Assembly (NCBI GenBank): GCA_010014835.2
Contig: JAAAKB020000024.1
Span: forward strand, 1,428,735-1,451,376
Reading direction: 5' to 3'
Length of the DNA: 22,642 nucleotides
Source: Apostichopus leukothele
Taxonomy: Eukaryota > Echinodermata > Holothuroidea > Aspidochirotida > Stichopodidae
Of the stretch, positions 8,001 to 15,984 are shown in pieces. The first letter of the stretch is position 1. Every line of letters begins with the position of its first letter. The notes under the pieces are model-generated. The model had not been told where the DNA came from. It did not search any database and saw nothing but the letters and a program-made list of their open reading frames with translations. The translations under genes were made by a program, and so were the position numbers.

Positions 8001-9761
8001 AAATCATGCATATCGTGTGCATCAGTGACCATAGAACTCTTCATCAGATATCTCTGAAATAGTATGTCTAATTAGCTTTATACATATGTACTTGGATAAT
8101 ACTATGTAAGTACAGTATATAGATACAGTACATGCTACTGAGATCAAAAAACTTGACCTCATTAATATTCATGCATGTATCTGTTTATATACAATGTCAC
8201 CAAATAGACTTTGTCAACTTGATAACTGATTCCTGGTACCTTCCTTTATATGTTGCTGCATTAGGCAATAGATAATCCCTCTTCATTTTGGTGTGCACAA
8301 GTTCATGAATATTTACTTGTTTGGCTTACCACACTGTGAATATATGTTGAGGCATAGAAACCACTAAACGTTTGTTTTCTGGTTATTATATATGATTTGG
8401 CCATGTAGCCACTCTACTTTGAGCAGAGTAAAGGTCAATTGTCAGTCGTAATAGTCCTTAATCATTCCCTATCTTACAAGTGATACTGCAATTTTGTTGT
8501 GTTTTATTTTGGCCATCCACATTGACTCAACTGTAGGAACCTACCCTTCAAAAGTACACATTGATTCCACTATAGGAACCTACACTTCAAAGTCCACATT
8601 GACTCCACTTTGGGAACCTTCCCAGCAAAGTCCACATTGACTTCACTGTAGGAACCTACCCTGCAAAGTCATGTTTTCTTCTAAAGGGAGAGAAATCCGC
8701 ACTATTGGTCTGTATGATAGCACTACAGTTATTACTTCCTGAAGATATCATGTAAATCGTTAATAATAAACCTATGCAATCATTATGCAGTATGCATGTG
8801 GTATAGATACATCGAGAAGTAAAACATGGATAGATCTCATATTTAGTATGTGGATTCATCATAGAGTAGAAAAACCATTGCCTGTTTTGGAGAATATCAG
8901 AGGTCACCTGACATCAAGGTCTTAGCAACCTTAAAACCAGGATATATAAAGTATGAAATCTTGGATTGTATCTCATATTTAGTACACAGATGCCCCCATT
9001 ATGTGTAGATGAATGCTATTGTTTGTATTAGGGGTAAAGGTCATTTGAAATCAGAAAACACCCCTTGTGGAAACCATGTATCAGTGTTTTCTGAAAAGGA
9101 AAATCTGATAACAGATTCCTTAATAGATTGAAATATTTATATTATCAAAACTTCAGTGACTTTTTTGCATTTCTGGTTTTGTATAATTTGATTAAACGTT
9201 TGGTATTCTTGGTCTCATGTTTTAGCAGCCCACCAAAGGACAGCAGAATCGGTGCAAAGCCGTGAACTTCCTCCAAATTCTTCCTATCAGAGGATATCAG
9301 AGCCAGTAGCCTCCTCTCAAGTATCGCCAGTACTTCAATTACAAGCTGCTATGCTTCAGAAAGCCTCATCTCAGGAGTGCAGTAACCATGACGAGGTTGT
9401 CACTCTACCCATCCCAGCGCCCGTCAGAGGGTACCAATGCCAGTTTTGCTTCAAGTTATTTCGACACGTCTCCAATTTCAAGTCTCACCAGCTCATCCAT
9501 ACCAACCTGAAACCGTACAAGTGTCGCTTCTGTGGTGTCGGCTTTAAGCAGACAGGTAACTTAAAAGCGCACGAGCGTATTCATACTGGCGATAGACCCT
9601 ACAAGTGTTCCTACTGCGGTAAGCAGTTTGCTAGGTCCACAACCAGAAACACTCATGAGAAACTACACACAAATTCTGTGACGTACCGGTGCAATGTTTG
9701 CGACAGGATTTTCATGCATGCCAACTCATTGAAGAAACATCAGATGTTACACAAAACATAG
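1999..9761 (+). CDS. NPL-domain C2H2 zinc-finger protein, seven coding exons
   Basis: Model: join 1999-2008, 2864-2956, 4118-4270, 5176-5298, 5617-5916, 7318-7500, 9226-9761, giving 1398 nt and 465 aa. Every junction is GT-AG and phase 1, and the frame is open throughout. Residues 1-96 match the nucleoplasmin-like domain of FKBP39/46 and plant HD2: WG at 3-4, DPGKLYTE at 8-15, IHLSMAAL at 21-28, EFLLCTL at 52-58, QQTLDVQLKKGEEIS at 65-79, VHLTGY at 88-93. Known NPL domains form oligomers and bind histones or chromatin. Residues 100-350 look disordered, with a SUMO-type motif I139-K-T-E142 and acidic serine patches (about 122-126 and 236-248). Four C2H2 fingers at 359-463 should bind DNA. The role is inferred: a nuclear chromatin or transcription factor. 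It has neither the FKBP isomerase domain nor HD2's single-finger layout. Exon 1 and the exon 6 end are the weakest parts; a longer exon 6 gives 530 aa. Confidence 0.85.
2009..2863 (+). other. Intron 1
   Basis: GTTAGT to CATTAG, 855 bp, AT-rich. I recognise no repeat or nested gene. The frame just upstream of exon 2 is open back to an ATG at 2809, but using that start would remove the WG motif at the head of the NPL domain, so I treat it as intronic. Confidence 0.6.
2864..2956 (+). CDS. Exon 2: NPL domain, first strands
   Basis: A 93-nt exon between acceptor CTCATTAG and donor GAG|GTAGGT, phase 1 at both ends. It encodes residues 5-34, including L-D-P-G-K-L-Y-T-E and I-H-L-S-M-A-A-L. The second motif is a hallmark of the NPL domain, in which FKBP39/46-type proteins read close to HISMAAL at this point. 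Confidence 0.85.
2957..4117 (+). other. Intron 2
   Basis: GTAGGT to GGCAG, 1161 bp. Open stretches on both strands around 3117-3567 carry no family signature and have AT-rich, intron-like composition. No repeat was recognised. Confidence 0.6.
4118..4270 (+). CDS. Exon 3: core of the NPL domain
   Basis: A 153-nt exon between acceptor ATGGCAG and donor AAAA|GTATGT, phase 1 at both ends. It encodes residues 36-85 with Q-V-M-L-K, E-F-L-L-C-T-L, then F-Q-Q-T-L-D-V-Q-L-K-K-G-E-E-I-S. This matches the central beta strands of NPL domains, where a CTL-like motif is followed by a QQ-x-L-D-(L/V) strand and an acidic-glycine turn. Confidence 0.88.
4271..5175 (+). other. Intron 3, with a repeat segment carrying a DR1-type site
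   Basis: GTATGT to TTCCAG, 905 bp. The part near 4740-4790, read on the minus strand, has the words GGGTCAAAGTTCA and GTGGTCAACAG. These are shared with the degenerate repeat family in introns 5 and 6. A long minus-strand open stretch at 4561-4917 resembles no protein I know and probably comes from this repeat or from chance. Confidence 0.6.
4761..4773 (-). promoter_or_regulatory. DR1-like nuclear-receptor half-site pair
   Basis: The minus strand reads GGGTCA-A-AGTTCA. This is two direct half-sites of the AGGTCA type with a 1-nt spacer, the pattern bound by RXR, HNF4 or COUP-TF class receptors. It lies in repeat-like intronic DNA, so function is not implied. Confidence 0.35.
5176..5298 (+). 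CDS. Exon 4: end of the NPL domain and first acidic serine patch
   Basis: A 123-nt exon between acceptor TATTCCAG and donor AGTG|GTAGGT, phase 1 at both ends. It encodes residues 87-126. K-V-H-L-T-G-Y-S is the final NPL strand (VHLTGY is nearly invariant in FKBP39/46-type proteins). A G/S/N-rich tail follows, ending H-S-D-S-D-S. Alternating D-S suits CK2-type phosphorylation and recalls the acidic tracts of nucleoplasmin-class proteins. The last 13 bases of the exon, with the donor, are the first copy of a 54-bp tandem repeat that runs into the intron. Confidence 0.88.
5286..5501 (+). repeat. 54-bp tandem repeat, four copies, spanning the exon 4/intron 4 boundary
   Basis: Copies start at 5286, 5340, 5394 and 5448. 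Each begins GATTCAGACAG or a near variant, holds a GTAGGT-like word at the splice-donor position, continues with AATCAATGACTATAAAATAA or a close variant, and ends in ACTTACA. The first copy is the real exon 4 end and donor; the other three repeat them inside the intron. An in-frame TGA after the donor (5316-5318 in copy 1) means that reading past the first donor truncates the protein. Confidence 0.92.
5617..5916 (+). CDS. Exon 5: disordered linker with SUMO-type motif
   Basis: A 300-nt exon between acceptor TGTGTTTTCAG and donor GTAG|GTGCGT, phase 1 at both ends. It encodes residues 128-226, hydrophilic and without a recognised fold. I139-K140-T141-E142 fits the sumoylation consensus (hydrophobic-K-x-E), common in transcriptional repressors. 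The stretch after it is rich in S, E, R and N and looks disordered. Confidence 0.82.
6740..7165 (+). repeat. Degenerate 115-125 bp tandem repeat, about three units
   Basis: Landmark words recur: TAGTATGTGGATCTG (about 6808), TAGTACGTAGATCCAG (about 6922) and TGGTATGTAGGTTCC (about 7047). Each is followed by CTTGGTGA-like or TTGAGTA-like text, then a GGTCA-rich stretch, then (in the later two units) TCTGAAAACCTTGTAA. The same text recurs in intron 6. It is an old, diverged minisatellite or mobile-element-derived tandem. Confidence 0.7.
6954..6966 (+). promoter_or_regulatory. DR1 nuclear-receptor-like site
   Basis: GGGTCA-A-AGGTCA is one mismatch from a perfect DR1 (direct AGGTCA repeats, 1-nt spacer). 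It lies within a repeat unit of intron 5. Binding by RXR-type receptors is possible but unproven. Confidence 0.4.
7318..7500 (+). CDS. Exon 6: acidic serine tract; may extend to 7695
   Basis: Acceptor TTGGTTTACAG; strong donor AAAG|GTGAGG; 183 nt, phase 1 at both ends. Residues 228-287 include D-S-E-D-D-I-S-S-G-S-E-D-E, a CK2-type acidic tract like those of nucleoplasmin-family histone chaperones. The frame stays open past the donor to a stop at 7704-7706 and keeps coding-like composition. The extension contains E-E-Y-G-W-H-C-V-K-L-L-N-D-L and I-L-A-V-L-Q-A-S-L, which resembles a BESS-type helical motif. A weaker phase-1 donor (GGG|GTAACC) ends a longer exon at 7695. I give the shorter exon because its splice site is better; both may be used. 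Confidence 0.7.
7501..7706 (+). other. Open, coding-like extension of exon 6 (alternative exon part)
   Basis: The frame continues without a stop for 68 codons beyond the strong donor, more GC-rich than neighbouring introns. If spliced at 7695 it adds 65 residues and the protein becomes 530 aa. If retained unspliced it ends at the TAA 7704-7706 and gives an NPL-only protein without zinc fingers. No AATAAA lies close downstream, which argues against a terminal exon. Confidence 0.5.
8518..8670 (+). repeat. 38-39 bp minisatellite, four copies
   Basis: Copies start at 8518, 8557, 8595 and 8633. The core reads CACATTGACTCCACTGTAGG then AACCTACCC and CAAAGTC, with a few substitutions per copy. It lies inside intron 6. 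Confidence 0.9.
8815..9060 (+). repeat. Second cluster of the GGTCA-containing degenerate repeat
   Basis: Two units with landmarks ATTTAGTATGTGGATTC (about 8840) and ATTTAGTACACAGATGC (about 8977). Each is followed by GGTCA words (AGAGGTCACC and AAAGGTCATTTG). They match the three units in intron 5, so the family is spread through this gene. Confidence 0.6.
9226..9761 (+). CDS. Exon 7: linker, four C2H2 zinc fingers, stop codon
   Basis: Acceptor TTTTAG|CA, or CAG|CC three bases later; both keep the phase-1 frame. Stop TAG is at 9759-9761. After about 70 Q/S/P-rich residues come four fingers of pattern C-x2-C-x12-H-x3-H, spaced exactly 28 residues apart: C359/C362/H375/H379, C387/C390/H403/H407, C415/C418/H431/H435, C443/C446/H459/H463. 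Linkers T-N-L-K-P-Y-K-C, T-G-D-R-P-Y-K-C and T-N-S-V-T-Y-R-C; only the second is close to canonical TGEKP. Only two residues follow the last histidine. Higher GC than the surroundings supports real coding sequence. Confidence 0.96.
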
Positions 9762-10181
9762 TTGTTTCCTGCTTGAGATTGAGTCAGCCTTAAGTGCCTG
9801 TTAAGATTCTATACAAGAGAAATGAGAGGGTTTTAACTGATGTAAAGGGATATTAAACACATGCATTGTCTTACCAAAGAATCCATCCACTTCTGGAAAT
9901 TTGCCAAGATTTCATTTTTTTTTATTATGATTATTTTAATATTTATATATGTTATAGAACCTGACTTTATCAGTTATGTTATTATTTGAAGTAGTCTCCC
10001 ACGGTCATAGTTTCTGCATTGCGTGTAAATTGTGAGGGCATAAAGATACAAGTAGAAATAGATGTCAGGATCCCTTGCAATTTATGTTGCTTTACCGATG
10101 GTAATTACTTCCATTTATATACTATTCATTATTGACATAGTGATAAAGTAGACCAGTAATCCATATGGTAGGTTCTACATA

Positions 10182-10187
10182 AATAAA
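10182..10187 (+). terminator. Poly(A) signal AATAAA, proximal
   Basis: AATAAA lies 420 bases after the stop codon. A GT-rich stretch (TTCCTGTGTAGCG) lies 20-35 bases downstream, as expected of a cleavage site. Confidence 0.6.
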
Positions 10188-10286
10188 TATGTTCATGCTT
10201 TTGTATATTTCCTGTGTAGCGCTTTGGTTTATTTCCTGTGTTCTCCAAGAATTCCTGTTGAGGTCTTCATATCTGTGCTACACTAA

Positions 10287-10292
10287 AATAAA
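10287..10292 (+). terminator. Poly(A) signal AATAAA, distal
   Basis: A second AATAAA, within CTAAAATAAACTG, with GTAAGGTGTCTGGTTG about 20 bases downstream. It is an alternative 3' end for the same gene. Confidence 0.45.
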
Positions 10293-10446
10293 CTGTATCA
10301 GAAAAAGCAAGTAAGGTGTCTGGTTGAACCATAAAATCCAAATTTGCCCTTAGGAATAATTCTTCATTTGTGACCAATTTTAATATTCTATGATGTGACT
10401 AGTCCAGATAGGATCACATGGTTACATTACCAGGATTGATATGCTT

Positions 10447-10486
10447 TTAATAATAATAATATTTTTATTTTTATTATTACTATTAT
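10447..10486. repeat. AT-rich microsatellite (TAA/ATT)
   Basis: TAATAATAATAAT runs into TTTTTATTTTTATTATTA. It is plain low-complexity sequence downstream of the zinc-finger gene. Confidence 0.85.
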
Positions 10487-10977
10487 ACGTTTAGCAATCT
10501 AACCATCAACTTTTATTTCCTGTTCTTCTTTCTGAAGGGATTTTTAAATACAAATTTAAAAAAATATATGAAAGCCAAGCAGTTTAATATTCTACAGTCA
10601 GTGATAAATTTACCAGGCCTCTGAGGTATATTTTAGATATGCTTGGTGCAGACTGAGTGAATAAATTTATGTTTGTTGTGATCAGTATGTCATGTGTGTT
10701 ATAATGAGATGGCTGAGTTCTGACCATCACTTGTGTCTTGCCCAGCATTATACTGATTGGTCTTGCCACTTTTCAAAACTTTTTCTAAGTAAGTTGACTT
10801 TTGGTTGATAGCCATGTATGCAGTAGTTTTTTTTAGCCCATGAAACCAAAGAATGTAGCATAGAAGTATGTGTCATTATACTGATACTGGTGTCTAGTTT
10901 ATGTGTCTGTCACATGTGTGATAGAAGATAAAATGACACTTTTAATCATGTTTGAGAGATTTGAGAGTCTATTTAAT

Positions 10978-11018
10978 TTATCAAACTGTTATCAAACTGT
11001 TATCAAGTTATCAAACTG
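10978..11018. repeat. 11-bp tandem repeat TTATCAAACTG
   Basis: Two full units, one shortened unit (8 nt) and a further full unit in a row. It is a local replication-slippage product. Confidence 0.85.
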
Positions 11019-13716
11019 TAAACAATTATAGCAAAATGCCAACACAGAACAATGCCATGAAAGGCTGTCAATTTGTATTCACATTCCTGTAGTTACTGTT
11101 AGAATGTGGTAAGTTCATACAGGAGCTTGGTTTGAGTATTGGCTGTTACAGGGGTGTTTGAGAGATTACCGAGGAAGATTCTACCACTCGAAATGCTTGT
11201 GTGTACATGATTGTTGGAAAACAGATATTTTTACTTTGCATACATTTGTTTCTTTTGTTGAATTTGAAGTAATGTGAAAGAAATGGTTACAAAGCAATTT
11301 TTAATTTCTTGACAGTGTAGTCTGTTGACTTTGATGAAGAAATTATGGTTTGAAGGAAAACAAGCAGTATTGTTGACATCATCCTAATTTCATGAATCCA
11401 TGAACATAGTTCCCACGCAGTCTGGAAACCGGGAAAGTCAGATAAAAGTAGGGAGAAACAAATGACTATTTTTTTTGGGGGGGTGGGGGTCTTGAAAGTC
11501 CTTGAAGCGTGGAAGTTAGGTCTGAGAAAATAAGGAAAACCCTTATTTTGAACTCTTCTTCTATATTCAGTTAGATCTACAAATCCACTGTCATACTAAA
11601 GACTTATTTTAGCAGATTGTTTCAGAAGTTTGAGATGTACTGAACAGTATAAATGAAATTGGTGAAAAGTAAAGACTACAGCATGCCATGTTTGGAGTTC
11701 ATGGCTCTTTGAAAAGCCAGCACATGTTATAGGGGTTAGTGTACATGGGTAGCCAAACATTAAGTCCACATTAGTGAGTAAGCCATATTATAAATAGTAT
11801 TATATATATTTTGGTCTTGCTTAAGTCTGGAATTTCATTTCTTTTAAATTCTGGGGAACTATGTAATCATGAAGGTACTAATCAGTTGACCACTGTGTGC
11901 ATGTAATGAACTCATTCTGGTATTTACAATTAATAATTAATCATTTCTTCAATGAATGTAGTCATCTAAATCAAGTAAGTGATGTTTTATCCTTCATTCT
12001 TACATTATATTCAAAGCAGTTTGCTGTATGCTTTGAGTTTTGCTGTGCAGGCTGTGGTTGTTGCTTTCAACCTAACTGCAGACACTGAGCAATATTTAAT
12101 CTGATGTGTGCTTACAGTTAGGAACATTCTCCCTATTTAATGGCTATGAAGTTACAGTTTTATTTGTACATAGAGTATCAATTTTCTAAATGTGACGGTT
12201 GTTAGGGTAGCATGAAGGTATGCTTAATCTACTGATGTGGTCAGGGACCAAGAATAACTACTAAAACTATTTGCAATGTTTACAGAAACTAGTTTCGTTG
12301 CTTGCAAATTTGATGACTTTAAAGTCCGCTTGAAGATTGCTCCATGAGTGGAATGGGAAAGTATCCATAATATTTAACTTATTTCATATTTCTTGTTTTC
12401 TCTTCCTTGCATTTTCCTTTCACATGATCCATGTGAAGCTTTTACTGCCATGACAGAATGATAGTCGTTTTCCTATAGCTTTAGTTTTGTACTTTTTGAG
12501 AGAAATAAATTAATCTTAACCAAATGCAACAAATTTGTCTCGCTTATTTTAATCTGATGGAGATGATTTAGCTTCTAGTGATCGTGTGTGTACAACATAC
12601 ATTACTGGTAAGTAGTTGTATCCTTCACGTTTTAAGTGCACTGATAATGAAGTTACAAGTGGCAGCTATTAACCTACACAGATTGGATGCTGACTGCCAC
12701 AGTGCAGGTAACAACAGGATCGAATGTGGTCTGGGGACGTGTATAACCTCTTGGCCTTCCATATAAACCTTTAAGTGGAATTCGAACAATCAAGTCAATG
12801 GAATCCAAATTACTAGCAACAGTACGGGGAATGCTGGCCTAGGATTTATTTATATTTTATGAAGCAAGCAATTAATTAAACACGATACCAGTTGATCATC
12901 TACTTTTTTTACTTCACTCCTTTTAAATTTGCGTAGTTTTAATTCTTGGTCACAGTAATGATACAGAGGAAGAGTCAACATTTAAAGATATTGAATGAAG
13001 TCACGAAAACTGCAGTAATAATGAATACAAAACTGATGTGATTTTGCATAGCTATGGTGGCGTCCTACTCGTTCTGTATCTTTCCGGAAACATGCAATGG
13101 TCAGTTACTTATGTCAACCAACGTAGCACTAGGAACGATGAAATTATACACAAATGAATGAATGTATATCACATAAACCTGATCACAAACTTTAGTGTAC
13201 TGACTTAAGGCCGTACTAATTGCATATTTTTCCAGTCATTCTATCATGATAGAGGTTGATCCTGTTTCCTGTCGGGTTATTCCTGCTTTACATCATACCC
13301 ACTTCTCCGTGTGGTTTGTGAACTAATCTAGACGGGCTCCAACTGTTTGAGAGTTCTTCGTTATCCAGTCATCTTCGGTGGAAGATAATCTTGAAGTTCT
13401 CTTCTGAAGTTTTAAGTTCCTGAAAAGCAAACAGTTCTATTTTCACCATCGTTCTGTTAACATTCTTCATTGCATCGCAGAATGTTTAGTAACGGCGATC
13501 ATTATTTTTAATCGATTCTGCGAGTTAAACACAACTTAAAATGTTTCCATTTCTTTCAACTCAGCATTTTAAGCAGAGAGATGTGGCTCTAGGACTACAA
13601 GCTACTTAACTGAGTGTTCCTACCTTCCAAGGTTTTGATAAGGTCTCAAGTTGGACAATGTCACATAAATTACAAATACTCTGCTTATGCAGTTAAAATT
13701 GTCGACAAAGTGTTAC

Positions 13717-13920
13717 TTAGTCAATACTTGGTTGTGTTATTAAACATGTTATCTGGGCCATTTTAACTTGTATAATGCAGCTGTCTGTACCGAATTTGAT
13801 AAACCTTGATCTTATATCTGAAACTACTTCTTTCACAATGCCCTTAAATATTATAATTCGTCCGATTATTCTTTCATAATTGTGACGGAACTGGTCAAAC
13901 TTAAAGAATTCCGCTTTTAT
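13717..13920 (-). other. Possible minus-strand exon, unrecognised
   Basis: A minus-strand open stretch. Read after a possible acceptor TTCTTTAAG it gives F-D-Q-F-R-H-N-Y-E-R-I-I-G-R-I-I-I-F-K. The phase-0 acceptor would fit the donor at 14285 of the upstream open segment. There is no family match and composition is AT-rich, so it may be chance. It is listed only as a candidate third exon of the minus-strand unit. Confidence 0.15.
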
Positions 13921-14199
13921 GCATTCCGCATGGATTAATGTATTATACATAAGTGCATGGCCGCGAAATTTTCAGAATTAAATGAAATCTTTACTTACCT
14001 AGCAATAAAGATATACTTTGTGAAACATCTAAGGGGATGTCTAAGTTTGATCAATTTTAGTTTTAGTTTCCATCTCTCTCCCAAATCGTAGGTGTGTTAA
14101 AAATGGCAACGCCCTGAGCAGCGTTTATCTGTTACAGTTGTTGCTTTTGTGCTGATTACATGCAGGCTGACAAGTTTAAATGATGTGTAAAAGTAAGTT

Positions 14200-14238
14200 G
14201 GCCTGATGTTTCGATCCTAGCAGGATCTTCTTCAAAGG
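14200..14238 (-). repeat. Hammerhead-ribozyme-like relic of a retroelement
   Basis: On the minus strand, TTGAAGA is followed by A, then the 5-bp stem GATCC-TGCTA-GGATC, then GAAAC. This is the order of a hammerhead core (CUGAUGA, stem II, GAAAC), but the first box matches only 5 of 7 bases. Penelope-like retroelements are known to carry hammerhead motifs, and this one looks like a decayed relative. The adjoining words TAAATGATATCTTAC at 14241-14255 and 14270-14284 are a short direct duplication. Confidence 0.4.
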
Positions 14239-14284
14239 CTAAATGATATCTTACAAGTGAATCAAAGTTTAAATGATATCTTAC

Positions 14285-14460
14285 CTCCTCTGAGCTGATT
14301 TGTAGATGGAGCGGCCATGACCTCGGGTCACCTGTTACTGGAAGACCCCATCCTATAGATCCTGGACTAGCCTGTTTCGAATTCGGAAATGGTGTTTCTT
14401 GAGCTGGTCTTTGTAGGTAGATGGCTTCTGCGGTTTGTTCATCAGAAAACGATCCAATGC
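14285..14460 (-). other. Possible minus-strand exon, unrecognised
   Basis: The minus-strand frame is open from about 14503 to an excellent donor, GAGGAG|GTAAGA, at 14285/14284. It encodes S-F-S-D-E-Q-T-A-E-A-I-Y-L and later G-W-G-L-P-V-T-G-D-P-R-S-W-P. GC content is above the flanks and the residue mix is protein-like, but I know no such family. A weak phase-1 acceptor (GTATGTAG|GC) at 14460 would fit the donor of the open segment at 15485-15608. The start of this segment is doubtful. Confidence 0.3.
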
Positions 14461-14512
14461 CTACATACCGGTGCTCTAGCCTGCGAACCAAGTGGTTTCG
14501 CACCCCTTCTGG

Positions 14513-14526
14513 CCCTTTTATATATA
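14513..14526 (-). promoter_or_regulatory. TATA-box-like sequence on the minus strand
   Basis: The minus strand reads TATATATAAAAGGG, a full TATA-box match, directly upstream of the open segment ending at 14285. With a usual 25-30 nt spacing, transcription would begin near 14490. It may be the promoter of a retroelement fragment or chance in AT-rich DNA. Confidence 0.3.
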
Positions 14527-15484
14527 GAGGAGAAGTAAAATTAATTTACACTGTGCAGGGATCGGTTTGAGTAGGTATGAAAATTCGACACGGAACGCGG
14601 TAACTTATTGATAACTTGTTTCTGAATTAAACGCCACCAGTACCAATTTTCTAATCATTCATTTCAAGATGGGAGGATGTGGGGTTACGATGCTATATTA
14701 TAGCAATTAGGACTTAAATTAGAATTGTTGTAACAAAGTCCGTATTCACATTGGAGTACATTTTCTCAATTCCTCGTGTTTTGTACACAGCGCTCGTAGA
14801 AAGGAAATCAAGAACTCGTGCTCGAACGCCGCTACCCGGGACCTCGAAGGGCGTCTCGTAATTGTTTCCAAACTTTACGAGTCTGTCTGTATTAAATAGT
14901 ACAGAATTATATAAGACTACGTTATCAAACCAACTACAATTATACTGCAGGTTGCAGGACATGAAAAGTGAGCTCCCGTGCTTCACCGTAGGGAGGGGAG
15001 GGAGAGGGGTATACATCGTGAAAACAAGCCTTGTGATGAAAAAAGTTATGATACAAAAGTTAGTCATTTTTAATTTTGATATATTTTACTGATGTCTACT
15101 TGTCATGTTAGTTAAAGTACGGTGGTGGAAGGTGAGAAATAATGAATGTGTAATATTTTAAAATATTTAAACGTACTTTATGGAGTCGTGCCTCGATCTC
15201 TCCGTTTCCCGCATTTTAGTTTATTTTACATCGACAGTTCGACATGCCCAAAATGGACAAGAAGTCTGTGGAATCATGAGTATTCAGACCTCTACATGAA
15301 CAATGATGAACGGTCACTTACCGCTTCTATTATCCGATAAACTAAACCATATCTTAAATTACTTATATCATGATACAAACAACTTAAGAGTGGTTAAAAA
15401 CTGATTGTATATAAGGCATTTAAAGTTTAGTACAACTGATCAGAAGGGGTCTATGTCACTAGAATCATGGTCACTATATTGTAC

Positions 15485-15608
15485 CTGTGTAGAGAAGTTC
15501 TCCTTTCCCTGGAAGAGTTGATCCGCCTATTGGTCGTTCTAGAGTTGAGTCTGTTCGTTTAGAGACACTGGTAGCAGTAGTGCTTGGTCTTGATCTGCTC
15601 TCTGACAT
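15485..15608 (-). other. Possible minus-strand first coding exon, S/T/R-rich
   Basis: An ATG at 15608 (minus) opens M-S-E-S-R-S-R-P-S-T-T-A-T-S, continues through L-E-R-P-I-G-G-S-T-L-P-G-K-G and reaches a good donor, TACACAG|GTACAA, at 15485 in phase 1. The frame is open further upstream to a stop. A perfect CRE lies about 370 bp upstream. I recognise no family. Read with 14285-14460 it could form a two- or three-exon gene, but nothing here proves it. Confidence 0.28.
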
Positions 15609-15976
15609 ATTACAGGCTGGCTGGGCTTTAACTTTGACCGTTCTTTTCCCGCACAACTTCTGCACTGTGACTTGTGCGATGGATTCGTATTATATGCAAG
15701 AGTTACATAGGCTTTCTTTATCTTCGATTGTAAGGCGCCCCTTCCGAAGTTTCTGGCTACAATTGGATCCTTCGTGAAATAAACAAGCGTTTACCATTTC
15801 ACTATACTACAATGTTGTCGACTCTCAGCGTTGCCATAGCTACCATTTCGCGATTCTCTCATACCCTGTTGTTGAAAACACCTGCATGAAGTCTTTCAAT
15901 GACTTAATCGATTCCATGTCTGCTGGTGGGTACGACAGTGGACATGAGTAACTTATATCGACCAGGTAAGGCACTG

Positions 15977-15984
15977 TGACGTCA
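15977..15984. promoter_or_regulatory. Perfect CRE palindrome TGACGTCA
   Basis: The full 8-bp cAMP-response element, as bound by CREB/ATF factors. Such sites cluster in core promoters. It would sit upstream of the minus-strand open segment at 15608. Chance occurrence is also possible. Confidence 0.35.

Larger units (their letters stand above)
7707..9225 (+). other. Intron 6 remainder
   Basis: AT-rich. It holds a 38-bp minisatellite at 8518-8670 and relics of the GGTCA-containing repeat family at about 8815-9060. It ends in the tandem acceptor TTTTAGCAG. I recognise no further exon, although a very small one could be missed. Confidence 0.6.
9762..10310 (+). other. 3' untranslated region of the zinc-finger gene (extent inferred)
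   Basis: AT-rich sequence follows the stop. Two canonical AATAAA signals lie within 550 bases, each followed by T/GT-rich sequence. The transcript probably ends near 10205-10215 or 10305-10315. Confidence 0.6.
10311..13700. other. Intergenic stretch without a recognised gene
   Basis: AT-rich DNA with no convincing exon on either strand. It holds an AT-rich simple repeat at 10447-10486, a short tandem repeat at 10978-11018 and a G-rich run near 11476-11490. An isolated AATAAA lies at 12504-12509. Short open frames here have no family features. Confidence 0.55.

Noticed and set aside
12504-12509. AATAAA as the 3' end of the zinc-finger gene
   Set aside because: It lies 2.7 kb after the stop, and two closer signals exist. 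A very long 3' UTR cannot be excluded but is not needed.
14714-15092. Open frames of 76-117 codons on both strands
   Set aside because: They overlap each other with no recognised motif; a locally GC-rich patch probably keeps both open. It could be a repeat fragment, but I cannot name it.
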